Shown: piece after piece, positions 1-5,108 of the stretch
How positions within the stretch are numbered: the stretch's first letter is position 1
Layout: each line of letters begins with the position of its first letter
Assembly: GCA_022704725.1 (NCBI GenBank)
Contig: JAKJFV010000143.1
Coordinates: 1-5,108, forward strand
DNA from: Spirochaetota bacterium
GTDB lineage: Bacteria; Spirochaetota; Spirochaetia; Treponematales; Treponemataceae
DNA: 5,108 bases
Reading direction: 5' to 3'
Notes under the pieces: model-generated
Told to the model about the DNA's origin: nothing
The model's input: only the letters and a program-made list of their open reading frames with translations
Databases searched by the model: none
Program-made: the position numbers and the translations under genes

Positions 1-353
1 GCAGCATTAAGAAGCCCCGAAACAAGGGCCGTAACTGCAGCCATTAGCACTATAACAGCAGAACCGAACCGCTGTTCAAGCTGCGGGCCTAAAAGAAGAA
101 TAAAGGCAAGATCAGAGGCATACACAGACCAGGAGTTGTTGCCAAAAACATGAACTAAAAACCTGATATACTGTAGCGGATTTGTCCAGTTAAAGGCATG
201 CTCCGTCCCCTGAGCGCTTGGAGCCGAAAAAAAAGAAATAAGAGAAGGAAAGAATTCTCTCGATAAAAGAAAAATAATAAGCGAAATAATAGAAAAGATG
301 AGTGCTGCCGGTGCATCAAAATAAACAGGACGTGCTTTTTTTCGTACTGCCAT
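1..353 (-). CDS. Rhomboid-family intramembrane protein, N-terminal part (runs off the left edge)
   Basis: Reading leftward from the ATG at 353-351 gives an open frame of 117 codons that continues past the window edge. It encodes a basic N-terminus (MAVRKKARP), a first hydrophobic segment at about residues 15-32, a loop, and two further hydrophobic segments at about 78-90 and 99-116. Residues 64-98 align without gaps to the L1-TM2-TM3 region of E. coli GlpG (my recollection of that sequence): R64, H68, the GPxLE motif (E93) and G97 match GlpG R137, H141, E166 and G170. Family members are membrane serine proteases using a Ser-His dyad, but that part lies outside the window. Oddly, GlpG H145, H150 and N154 correspond to N72, V77 and D81, so an active oxyanion hole is doubtful. 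The start abuts the exoA stop (TAAATG), with GGAG seven bases upstream inside exoA, so the two are probably co-transcribed and coupled. Family confidence is good; protease activity is not supported. Confidence 0.75.
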   Translation of the reverse strand, partial: MAVRKKARPVYFDAPAALIFSIISLIIFLLSREFFPSLISFFSAPSAQGTEHAFNWTNPLQYIRFLVHVFGNNSWSVYASDLAFILLLGPQLEQRFGSAVIVLMAAVTALVSGLLNA

Positions 354-1142
354 TTAAAACTCCGCACATATTCTAATAGGACAATGGTCGGAACCGGTTT
401 TATCAGCTAAGATAATAGAAGAGTCAACCTTTGGAACAAAAGCATTATTAACACACTGATAATCAATACGCCATCCAATATTCTTTTCCCGTGCCTTAAA
501 ACGGTATGACCACCACGTATACTGATGCGGCTCTGCGTTAAATTTTCTAAACACATCGCAGTAACCGGAACTTGTAAAAGTGTCCATCCACGCCCTCTCT
601 TCCGGCAGATACCCGGGATTACCCTCATTTGTCTTAGGATTAGCAAGGTCGATGGGCTTATGAGCAATATTGTAGTCCCCGCAAAGTATAACGTTTTTAC
701 CCTTTGCTACAAAACTGTCGCAGAACTCGAGCATTGCACTACAATAATCGAGCTTATAGCCTAAACGGGCTCCGGCTTCCTGACTATTTGGAAAATAAGC
801 GCTAATAACCACAGTCGAACCAAAAACTGCTGCTAAGGTTCTCCCTTCATCATCAAATTCCGGTATTCCCATGGTTAATACTTCATCAGGCTCATCACGG
901 GTGAATATGGCTGTTCCAGAATAACCTGCTTTTTTTGCGGAAGACCAAAAAGTTTTATAGCTGATATCCTGATCGCCGGATCTTCCTTGAGGATTGAGTA
1001 GTTCCTCCGAAAGTTGGGCTGGATTAGCCTTTGTTTCCTGAATACAGACAATATCGGCACCCGAATCTATAAGCCAGGGTATAAAATCCTTCTTTTCTAC
1101 AGCACGAATACCGTTAACATTCCACGAAATAATTTGCTTCAT
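354..1142 (-). CDS. exoA: Exodeoxyribonuclease III / AP endonuclease (ExoA, ExoIII family)
   Basis: A complete 262-residue protein of the endonuclease/exonuclease/phosphatase fold, close to the 268 residues of E. coli ExoIII. These enzymes cut DNA 5' of abasic sites and remove 3' blocking groups in base excision repair, using Mg2+ or Mn2+ in the cytoplasm. All catalytic motifs are present in order: WNVNGIRA (N8), QETKA (metal ligand E36), AYFPNS (Y116), GDYNIAH (D156, N158), WRIDYQ (D227) and SDHCP (D252, H253). These correspond to N7, E34, Y109, D151, N153, D229, D258 and H259 of ExoIII. A short polar stretch at about residues 53-61 (GRSGDQDIS) replaces the usual tight turn after the LLNP motif and is probably a surface loop. 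The ATG at 1142 places the WNVNG motif at its usual position; upstream lies GAGGG very close to the start and AGGA eleven bases away. The gene leads a minus-strand pair with the rhomboid-like gene and is divergent from clpS. Confidence 0.95.
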   Translation of the reverse strand: MKQIISWNVNGIRAVEKKDFIPWLIDSGADIVCIQETKANPAQLSEELLNPQGRSGDQDISYKTFWSSAKKAGYSGTAIFTRDEPDEVLTMGIPEFDDEGRTLAAVFGSTVVISAYFPNSQEAGARLGYKLDYCSAMLEFCDSFVAKGKNVILCGDYNIAHKPIDLANPKTNEGNPGYLPEERAWMDTFTSSGYCDVFRKFNAEPHQYTWWSYRFKAREKNIGWRIDYQCVNNAFVPKVDSSIILADKTGSDHCPIRICAEF

Positions 1143-1202
1143 ACCCTCAATTTTCCTGTATTTTCAAGAAAAAAGCAACAATAACAAGTTTTCAAACTCA
1201 TA

Positions 1203-1232
1203 AATATCTTTTTTTATTGAACTATTTGTAAA
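1203..1232 (-). promoter_or_regulatory. Weak candidate promoter for exoA
   Basis: On the minus strand, TTTACA (1232-1227, five of six matches to the -35 consensus) is followed after 18 bases by GATATT (1208-1203, four of six matches to the -10 consensus). This would give a leader of roughly 55 bases before the exoA ATG. The region is so AT-rich that such matches arise by chance. A second pairing nearer the gene (TTGTTA, 16 bases, GAAAAT) is about as good, so the assignment is tentative. Confidence 0.22.
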
Positions 1233-1272
1233 ATTTTCGTATTTTTAAGTGTGCACAGAGAATTCAATTTGT

Positions 1273-1294
1273 GAAAAATTGTCATTCATTTTTC
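1273..1294. repeat. Inverted repeat across the clpS promoter (possible operator)
   Basis: GAAAAAT (1273-1279) and ATTTTTC (1288-1294) form a perfect 7-8-7 inverted repeat. It covers the -35 box and the spacer of the clpS promoter, where a bound repressor would block RNA polymerase. A second, overlapping inverted repeat is CAATTT (1265-1270) with AAATTG (1276-1281), separated by five bases. Both are AT-rich, so chance is a serious alternative, and no known regulator motif is recognised. Confidence 0.3.
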
Positions 1295-1306
1295 CTGTGC
1301 TATAAT
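1279..1306 (+). promoter_or_regulatory. Sigma-70-type extended -10 promoter of clpS-clpA-aat
   Basis: TTGTCA (1279-1284, five of six to TTGACA) is separated by 16 bases from a perfect TATAAT (1301-1306). The -10 box is preceded by TGC (1298-1300), which gives the extended -10 element TGnTATAAT. The predicted start of transcription is near 1312-1314, leaving a leader of about 17 bases with GAAGG (1319-1323) six bases before the clpS ATG. The upstream DNA is very AT-rich and could act as an UP element. This is the best promoter in the window and the only clear one ahead of the operon. Confidence 0.75.
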
Positions 1307-1329
1307 TTATTTTGGAATGAAGGTAATCG

Positions 1330-1641
1330 ATGAGCTGGAAACTGGAAGACTCAAAGGCATTGTCTTTTTTTGCTGATGCAGATTTTGAAGAGCCCAAGAG
1401 TTATAAGGTTGTATTTTTTAACGATGATTATACAACAAAAGAATTTGTTGTTGATGTACTTATCAGCAGGTTTCATAAAAGCCGCTCAGAAGCTTTAGTT
1501 ATTATGGAAACCGTTCATCGATCCAAGTCCGCGGTGGTGGGAGTGTATACGTATGATATTGCTGCAACCCGCGTTGCCCTAACAATTAATGATGCCCGCG
1601 CACAGGGTTTTCCTTTGCGTTGTGAACTGGAGGCGGTGTGA
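1330..1641 (+). CDS. clpS: ClpS, N-degron adaptor for ClpAP
   Basis: A complete 103-residue protein, similar in length to E. coli ClpS (106). ClpS binds substrates with N-terminal Leu, Phe, Tyr or Trp and hands them to the N-domain of ClpA. The N-terminal 24 residues form the variable extension that is needed for delivery. The folded domain begins at SYKVVFFNDDYT. The pocket residues that contact the N-terminal amine are conserved as N31, D32 and H63 (E. coli N34, D35, H66). Gatekeeper M59 (M62) and L96 (L99) are also present. The ClpA contacts E79 and K84 appear as the conservative D76 and R81. Two oddities: the pocket methionine M40 is K37, and the HxxGK stretch after the histidine reads HRSKS. 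GAAGG lies six bases before the ATG. The gene is first in the operon; its TGA overlaps the clpA GTG by four bases (GTGA). Confidence 0.93.
   Translation: MSWKLEDSKALSFFADADFEEPKSYKVVFFNDDYTTKEFVVDVLISRFHKSRSEALVIMETVHRSKSAVVGVYTYDIAATRVALTINDARAQGFPLRCELEAV
1629..1633 (+). promoter_or_regulatory. Shine-Dalgarno sequence fixing the GTG start of clpA
   Basis: GGAGG sits inside the last codons of clpS, four bases before the GTG at 1638. It is a full-strength site and supports the GTG start over any later codon. The spacing is slightly short, which is usual in a GTGA stop-start overlap where the ribosome ending clpS can restart on clpA. Confidence 0.7.
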
Positions 1642-3971
1642 GAATAAATGCTCAATTGCAGGAAATTTTAAATAAAGCATTAATTGATGCCCGTGAATCA
1701 CATCACGAGTTTATGACTCCTGAACATGTATTAAAAGCTTCTCTTGAATTTGATCAGGTAAAAACAATGCTTACTGCATGCGGTGCCGACATCGAATACA
1801 TATATGAAAGCACTACAGATTTTCTTGATAAACATATTCCTCTAGTAAAAAAGGGTGATCCCATTCAAACCATCGGGTTTACCTCTGTAATGGACAGAAC
1901 TTTTATGAATTGTGCAGCGGCAGAGAAAAAGGACATTGAGTTTTCAGACTTTCTTGTAAGCCTTCTCGATGAAAACGAAAACCACTGCAGTTATTTTCTA
2001 AAAAGGTCCGGAGTATCGCGGCTGCGGCTTCTTGAAATTATCAGCTTTCCCCAGCAGTACAGTGATGAAGATGCAGAACTTCAGACGCTCATTGAAAAAA
2101 TTGAGGCATCCCAATACGGTGATCAGGGGCAATGGGATGACGGCTTAAAAACAACCGGGCATCCGGGACAAGGACAGCGCCCTGCAAGAAAAAAAGATGA
2201 TAAAAAACCGCTTTTAGAGCGTTTTACCCGTAATCTTACTCAAGCTGCAAAAGACGGAGAGCTCGATATTCTTGTAGGAAGGGACAGCGAAATTGAACGG
2301 ACAATTCAGGTTTTATGCAGAAGATCTAAAAACAATCCAATACATGTCGGTGACGCCGGTGTCGGAAAAACAGCCATCACAGAAGGTCTTGCACAACGAA
2401 TTGTTCAGGGAAGTGTACCGGATTTTTTGAAAGATTTTACTGTACTCAGTCTCGACATGGGTTCGCTCATTGCAGGTACAAAATTCCGCGGCGATTTTGA
2501 AGAGCGAATTAAAAGAATTACCGAGGAATTGCTTAAAAAAGAAAATACGATACTTTTTATAGATGAAATTCATACGATTGTAGGAGCAGGATCAGGCGCA
2601 AGCGGAAGTTTGGACGCGTCGAATCTCTTAAAACCCGTTCTATCACAGGGAAAACTTAGGTGCATAGGTTCTACAACCTACGAAGAATATGCCAAAACTT
2701 TTGAAAAGGATCGTGCTCTTGCCCGCCGTTTCCAAAAAATTGATATTACTGAGCCGTCTGAAAACGAAACGTACAATATTCTGCAGGGCTTGAAAAGCCG
2801 TTATGAAGAGCATCATAATGTTCTTTATACTGATGATGCATTGAAAAGTGCGGTAGAACTCTCGAAGCTGTATATAACCGACAGGAAACTGCCGGATAAG
2901 GCGATAGACGTTATAGACGAAGCTGGTTCCTACATGAGGATTCATCCTCTTGAACACAACACTGTCGACACAGAGCTTGTGGAAAAGGTTGTCGCGAAAA
3001 TTGCGCGAATACCCGAGCGCTCTGTTTCCCTCAATGAAAAAGACAGGCTAAAAAATCTTCAAAAAGCCCTGCACGAATCTATATTCGGACAGGATGAGGC
3101 TTTGGCTGCCGTTGTCAAAGCGGTTAAACGGTCCCGCGCAGGCTTCCGCGAACAGGATAAACCCGTTGCAAACTTTCTTTTTGCAGGTCCAACCGGTGTC
3201 GGAAAAACAGAACTTGCTAAAACACTGTCTTCAAACCTGGGTATTCCTCTGCTTCGTTACGATATGAGCGAGTATCAGGAAAAGCATACTGTGAGCCGTC
3301 TTATTGGTTCACCCCCTGGATACGTGGGCTTTGAAGAGGGCGGACTTTTAACAGATGCCGTCCGTAAAGAACCCAATGCTGTCATTCTTCTTGATGAAAT
3401 AGAAAAAGCCCACCCCGACATTTTTAACCTTCTACTGCAGATCATGGATTATGCATCCTTAACTGATAATCAGGGCAGAAAGGCCGATTTTAGAAATTGT
3501 ATTTTGATCATGACAAGCAATGCAGGTGCGCGCGACATAAGTAAACAGATGATAGGCTTTGGTGAAAGAAAACATTCTTCGAGCGCTATTCACGATGCTG
3601 TTGAAAAATTATTCACACCCGAATTCAGGAACCGGCTCGACGCAGTAATTCCATTTAATAATCTGGAACCGGAGATCATACTTTCAATTACTAAAAACGA
3701 GGTTCAAAAACTGAGTAATCGCCTAAGTGCCAAAAGTGTTGAACTTGAAGTAAGCAGTGACTGTTTAGCATTCCTTGCAAAAGAAGGCTACTCTCATGAA
3801 TTCGGCGCACGGAACATTGCCCGTACCATAGATGCGGCAATATCAGAAAAACTTGTAGACGAAGTATTATTCGGCGTTCTCGAACATGGCGGAAAAGCCT
3901 TCTGTAAATTGGAGAATAATTGTGTTACAATAAGCTATGAGAGCCGAAAAATTAAGTCAAAAAAACGCTGA
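1638..3971 (+). CDS. clpA: ClpA, AAA+ unfoldase of the ClpAP protease
   Basis: A complete 777-residue class I Hsp100 protein (E. coli ClpA has 758). It unfolds substrates with ATP and threads them into ClpP. Residues 1-140 are the Clp N-domain (EFMTPEHVL) that binds ClpS. Residues 140-195 are a charged, Gly-rich linker longer than in E. coli. AAA domain 1 has Walker A GDAGVGKT (238-245), pore loop TKFRGDFE (Phe for the usual Tyr), Walker B FIDE (D309, E310), sensor GSTT and arginines ARRF (R363, R364). Domain 2 has Walker A GPTGVGKT (517-524), pore loop GYVGFEEGG (Y562), Walker B LLDE (D586, E587), TSN (626-628), FRNRLD and sensor 2 GAR (723-725). There is no ClpB-type coiled coil between the domains. 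IGF at 639-641 is the ClpP-docking loop, so ClpA, not ClpB, is certain. Translation starts at a GTG that fits the family N-terminus. The C-terminus ends in a basic tail (RKIKSKKR) encoded where aat overlaps in another frame. Confidence 0.97.
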   Translation: MRINAQLQEILNKALIDARESHHEFMTPEHVLKASLEFDQVKTMLTACGADIEYIYESTTDFLDKHIPLVKKGDPIQTIGFTSVMDRTFMNCAAAEKKDIEFSDFLVSLLDENENHCSYFLKRSGVSRLRLLEIISFPQQYSDEDAELQTLIEKIEASQYGDQGQWDDGLKTTGHPGQGQRPARKKDDKKPLLERFTRNLTQAAKDGELDILVGRDSEIERTIQVLCRRSKNNPIHVGDAGVGKTAITEGLAQRIVQGSVPDFLKDFTVLSLDMGSLIAGTKFRGDFEERIKRITEELLKKENTILFIDEIHTIVGAGSGASGSLDASNLLKPVLSQGKLRCIGSTTYEEYAKTFEKDRALARRFQKIDITEPSENETYNILQGLKSRYEEHHNVLYTDDALKSAVELSKLYITDRKLPDKAIDVIDEAGSYMRIHPLEHNTVDTELVEKVVAKIARIPERSVSLNEKDRLKNLQKALHESIFGQDEALAAVVKAVKRSRAGFREQDKPVANFLFAGPTGVGKTELAKTLSSNLGIPLLRYDMSEYQEKHTVSRLIGSPPGYVGFEEGGLLTDAVRKEPNAVILLDEIEKAHPDIFNLLLQIMDYASLTDNQGRKADFRNCILIMTSNAGARDISKQMIGFGERKHSSSAIHDAVEKLFTPEFRNRLDAVIPFNNLEPEIILSITKNEVQKLSNRLSAKSVELEVSSDCLAFLAKEGYSHEFGARNIARTIDAAISEKLVDEVLFGVLEHGGKAFCKLENNCVTISYESRKIKSKKR

Positions 3972-4707
3972 ACCTGAGTTCCCGTATGTTCCCATAGATT
4001 ATTATTTTGAATTCCCGGATCCCGAAGAAAGCGATAACGGAACTGTTTGCTATAACGGCAACCTTTCACCCGGAATGCTTCGCTCTGCCTACCTTCAGGG
4101 TATTTTTCCCTGGTACAACAAGGATGAGCCGGTAATATGGTGGTCTCCCGATCCCCGCTTTGTTCTTTTTCCCGAGAATCTTCATGTACCGTCACGGCTG
4201 GCCCGTGTAATCAAACAGAATGAAAAAAAAGCTGCGCTCAATGATCCGTCTGCCTTTACCTACACCGCAGACACCTGCTTTGAACAGGTTATAAGAAACT
4301 GCTCTCAAACACCCCGCAGAGGTCAGATGGGAACATGGATTGGCGAGGATGTCATTCAGGCATACTGCGAATTTCATGAGCTGGGCTTTGCTCATTCCTT
4401 TGAAACATGGCAAAACGGAAAACTGGCAGGCGGTTTTTATGGTGTTCTTATGGGGAGTATTTTTTTTGGCGAATCAATGTTCACCCTCGTCCCCGAGGCC
4501 GCTAAGACAGCATTCATCCGCTTTGTAACAGCCTTTAATCAGTCAGGGGGCAAACTCATTGACTCTCAAATTTACACCGATAATATTGCACGCTTCGGCG
4601 GCAAAAATATTAGCAGAAGCTCTTTTTTATATTATGAGGAGCAATTTGTACATAAGCCGCTGCTTCATAATGTTATACGTGTTTTTAGACAAGGGAGTCT
4701 TGATTGA
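3937..4707 (+). CDS. aat: Leucyl/phenylalanyl-tRNA-protein transferase
   Basis: A complete 256-residue protein (E. coli Aat has 234). Aat moves Leu or Phe from charged tRNA to N-terminal Arg or Lys of proteins in the cytosol, making N-degrons for ClpS. Signature motifs are NLSPGMLRSAY-QGIFPWYN (42-61), IWWSPDPR (67-74), GTWI (W134, E. coli W111), HELGFAHSFE (147-156), GGFYGV, FFGESMF (E179, E. coli E156) and KLIDSQIYTDN (D209 and Q211, E. coli D186 and Q188). T214 stands where E. coli has N191, a position I believe varies in the family. The start is well constrained: an in-frame TAA (3931-3933) lies just upstream, and the next ATG (codon 47) falls inside the conserved NLSPGML motif. The chosen ATG overlaps the end of clpA by 35 bases and has no clear Shine-Dalgarno sequence (nearest GGAG is 22 bases away), suggesting low or coupled translation. 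Its place after clpS-clpA supports the N-degron role. Confidence 0.95.
   Translation: MRAEKLSQKNAEPEFPYVPIDYYFEFPDPEESDNGTVCYNGNLSPGMLRSAYLQGIFPWYNKDEPVIWWSPDPRFVLFPENLHVPSRLARVIKQNEKKAALNDPSAFTYTADTCFEQVIRNCSQTPRRGQMGTWIGEDVIQAYCEFHELGFAHSFETWQNGKLAGGFYGVLMGSIFFGESMFTLVPEAAKTAFIRFVTAFNQSGGKLIDSQIYTDNIARFGGKNISRSSFLYYEEQFVHKPLLHNVIRVFRQGSLD
4691..4697 (+). promoter_or_regulatory. Strong Shine-Dalgarno sequence at the end of aat
   Basis: AAGGGAG lies six bases before a TTG at 4704 that overlaps the aat stop in a TTGA junction. It cannot serve aat itself and is stronger than the site of aat, so it marks the start of a fourth coupled reading frame. Confidence 0.6.
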
Positions 4708-4787
4708 AAAATACCGTTTTTTTCGGCGAAATGATGCCTCGACAGTTTGAACAGAGAATAAGAGAAAACCCGGCAGGCTTCTTTTAG
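4704..4787 (+). pseudogene. Truncated start of a creatininase-family gene (27 codons left)
   Basis: From the TTG at 4704 the frame reads (M)KNTVFFGEMMPRQFEQRI and then RENPAGFF before a TAG at 4785-4787. The pattern of a FFGEMM strand followed by an amphipathic FExRIxENP helix and a hydrophobic strand matches, by my recollection, the first residues of creatininase-family amidohydrolases. In those proteins the next motif would be like PxGSxEWHG with metal ligands. Nothing like that follows in any frame before the next gene, so the catalytic part is gone. A different frame runs from 4772 to a TAG at 4814-4816 (ending DNGFSKTLK) and might be the other end of an internal deletion, but I cannot recognise it. 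Translation signals are intact: strong Shine-Dalgarno and a stop-start overlap with aat, so a 27-residue peptide may still be made. The alternatives are a genuine small protein or chance. Family assignment is moderate to weak; the coupled frame itself is clear. Confidence 0.5.
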
Positions 4788-4850
4788 ATAATGGGTTTAG
4801 TAAGACTCTAAAATAGTATTATCAGTCTGTCTAATGTAGAGCAGCAAACC

Positions 4851-4879
4851 TTGAGTTTTTTACCATACTTCTGTATAGT
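4851..4879 (+). promoter_or_regulatory. Candidate promoter giving a leaderless radical SAM transcript
   Basis: TTGAGT (4851-4856, four of six to TTGACA) and TATAGT (4874-4879, five of six to TATAAT) are separated by the ideal 17 bases. The expected transcription start, about seven bases after the -10 box, falls on the A of the ATG at 4886. No Shine-Dalgarno sequence precedes that ATG, which is consistent with a leaderless mRNA. It is a prediction from spacing only. Confidence 0.5.
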
Positions 4880-4895
4880 ACTGTAATGCAGTATG
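4864..4895. repeat. Nested inverted repeats over the start of the radical SAM gene
   Basis: CATACT (4864-4869) pairs with AGTATG (4890-4895). Within that span TACTG (4879-4883) pairs with CAGTA (4889-4893), leaving the start codon in the five-base loop TAATG. CTGTA also occurs twice ten bases apart (4871, 4881), about one helical turn. These elements cover the -10 box and start codon, where an operator or a start-masking hairpin could act. The arms are short, so chance is quite possible. Confidence 0.25.
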
Positions 4896-5108
4896 TTAAG
4901 ACAAAAACAATACTATCATCCTACACCGATAACGATAGGTGGTTCGGCTACAACTATAACATGAACTTGTACCGGGGCTGTTCCCACGGCTGCATTTACT
5001 GCGACAGCAGAAGCGATTGCTACCATGTGGACAACTTTGACACCGTTCGGGCAAAAGAAAATGCTCTTTCAATTCTTGAGCAGCAGCTGTTAAAAAACCC
5101 GAAAAAAG
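4886..5108 (+). CDS. Radical SAM protein, spore photoproduct lyase-like family (N-terminal part, runs off the right edge)
   Basis: Seventy-four codons are visible before the window ends. The segment RWFGYNYNMNLYRGCSHGCI continues as YCDSRSDCYH. It contains the CxxxCxxC motif (C32, C36, C39) that binds the [4Fe-4S] cluster used to cleave S-adenosylmethionine. The surrounding residues (NMNLYRGCSHGCIYCDSRSDCY, split here by position 37) and the following DNFDTVRAKENAL are typical of a group annotated as SPL-family radical SAM proteins in clostridia and spirochaetes. The true substrate of that group is not known to me; real spore photoproduct lyase repairs a thymine dimer in spores, and nothing here shows that activity. 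The ATG at 4886 gives the family-like N-terminus MxYxxxKTIL. The internal ATG at 4961 would cut off the conserved RWFG segment. No Shine-Dalgarno sequence precedes 4886. The gene has its own candidate promoter and is probably separate from the clpS operon. Confidence 0.82.
   Translation, partial: MQYVKTKTILSSYTDNDRWFGYNYNMNLYRGCSHGCIYCDSRSDCYHVDNFDTVRAKENALSILEQQLLKNPKK

Noticed and set aside
155..367. Minus-strand frame of 70 codons rich in Phe and Leu
   Set aside because: It is a shifted frame of the rhomboid-like gene; the family motifs (GPxLE, RFGS) appear only in the frame starting at 353.
525..764. Plus-strand open frame of 79 codons opposite exoA
   Set aside because: It lies fully within the well-supported exoA gene on the other strand, has no recognisable family features and no promoter or ribosome site of note.
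1187..1198. Short palindrome AGTTT-TC-AAACT between exoA and clpS
   Set aside because: Five-base arms in a very AT-rich spacer are expected by chance and do not coincide with a good promoter.
2313..2957. Two minus-strand frames (86 and 104 codons) within clpA
   Set aside because: They are antisense to intact ClpA domain 1 coding sequence and show no family features.
4713..4727. CCG, seven T, CGG as a terminator after aat
   Set aside because: The stem has only three pairs and the T run is in the loop, not after the stem, so it is not a rho-independent terminator.
4559..4750. Plus-strand frame of 63 codons overlapping the end of aat
   Set aside because: It is out of frame with intact aat and encodes no recognisable protein; the stronger candidate at this junction is the TTG frame at 4704.
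4766..4798. AAACCC / GGGTTT inverted repeat as a terminator
   Set aside because: Six pairs with a 21-base loop and no T tract afterwards is too weak. No convincing terminator is seen between aat and the radical SAM gene.
4871..4891. LexA-like box (CTGT...CAG) near the radical SAM start
   Set aside because: The spacing and right half do not match the E. coli CTGT-N8-ACAG pattern, and spirochaete LexA sites are unknown to me.

Overview
The window looks like chromosomal core DNA from a moderately AT-rich bacterium, most probably a Treponema-like spirochaete. That placement rests on my recognition of the protein styles (rhomboid subfamily, ExoA, and the radical SAM protein of the spore photoproduct lyase-like family with a GCSHGCIYCDSRSDCY cluster) together with base composition. 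It is an inference and was not tested by any search. No mobile element, CRISPR array, tRNA or rRNA is visible.

Layout. Positions 1-1142 hold two genes on the minus strand, read right to left. The first is an exodeoxyribonuclease III / AP endonuclease (exoA, 354-1142). Directly abutting it (stop TAA followed at once by ATG) is the 5' part of a rhomboid-family membrane protein that runs off the left edge. The rhomboid-like protein has lost two oxyanion-hole residues of the family. Positions 1143-1329 form a divergent intergenic region. It carries a very good extended -10 promoter for the plus-strand genes, with an inverted repeat lying across that promoter, and weaker signals for exoA.

Positions 1330-4707 hold three overlapping plus-strand genes: clpS (N-degron adaptor), clpA (AAA+ unfoldase of ClpAP) and aat (leucyl/phenylalanyl-tRNA-protein transferase). 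Together they cover three of the four steps of the bacterial Leu/N-degron pathway. Aat attaches Leu or Phe to basic N-termini, ClpS recognises the resulting N-degron, and ClpA unfolds the substrate. Only the ClpP peptidase is absent from the window, and ClpA carries the IGF loop that docks on it.

A fourth translationally coupled reading frame follows at 4704-4787. It has a strong Shine-Dalgarno sequence and a TTG start overlapping the aat stop, but ends after 27 codons. It reads like the N-terminus of a creatininase-family protein, so it is probably a gene relic. At the right edge a new transcription unit begins with a radical SAM protein whose only good promoter predicts a leaderless mRNA. 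The gene runs off the right end.

The strongest points for follow-up are the single-operon N-degron module, the catalytically suspect rhomboid, the creatininase relic with intact translation signals, and the predicted leaderless radical SAM transcript. All main genes belong to known families; I do not see evidence for a wholly new system.
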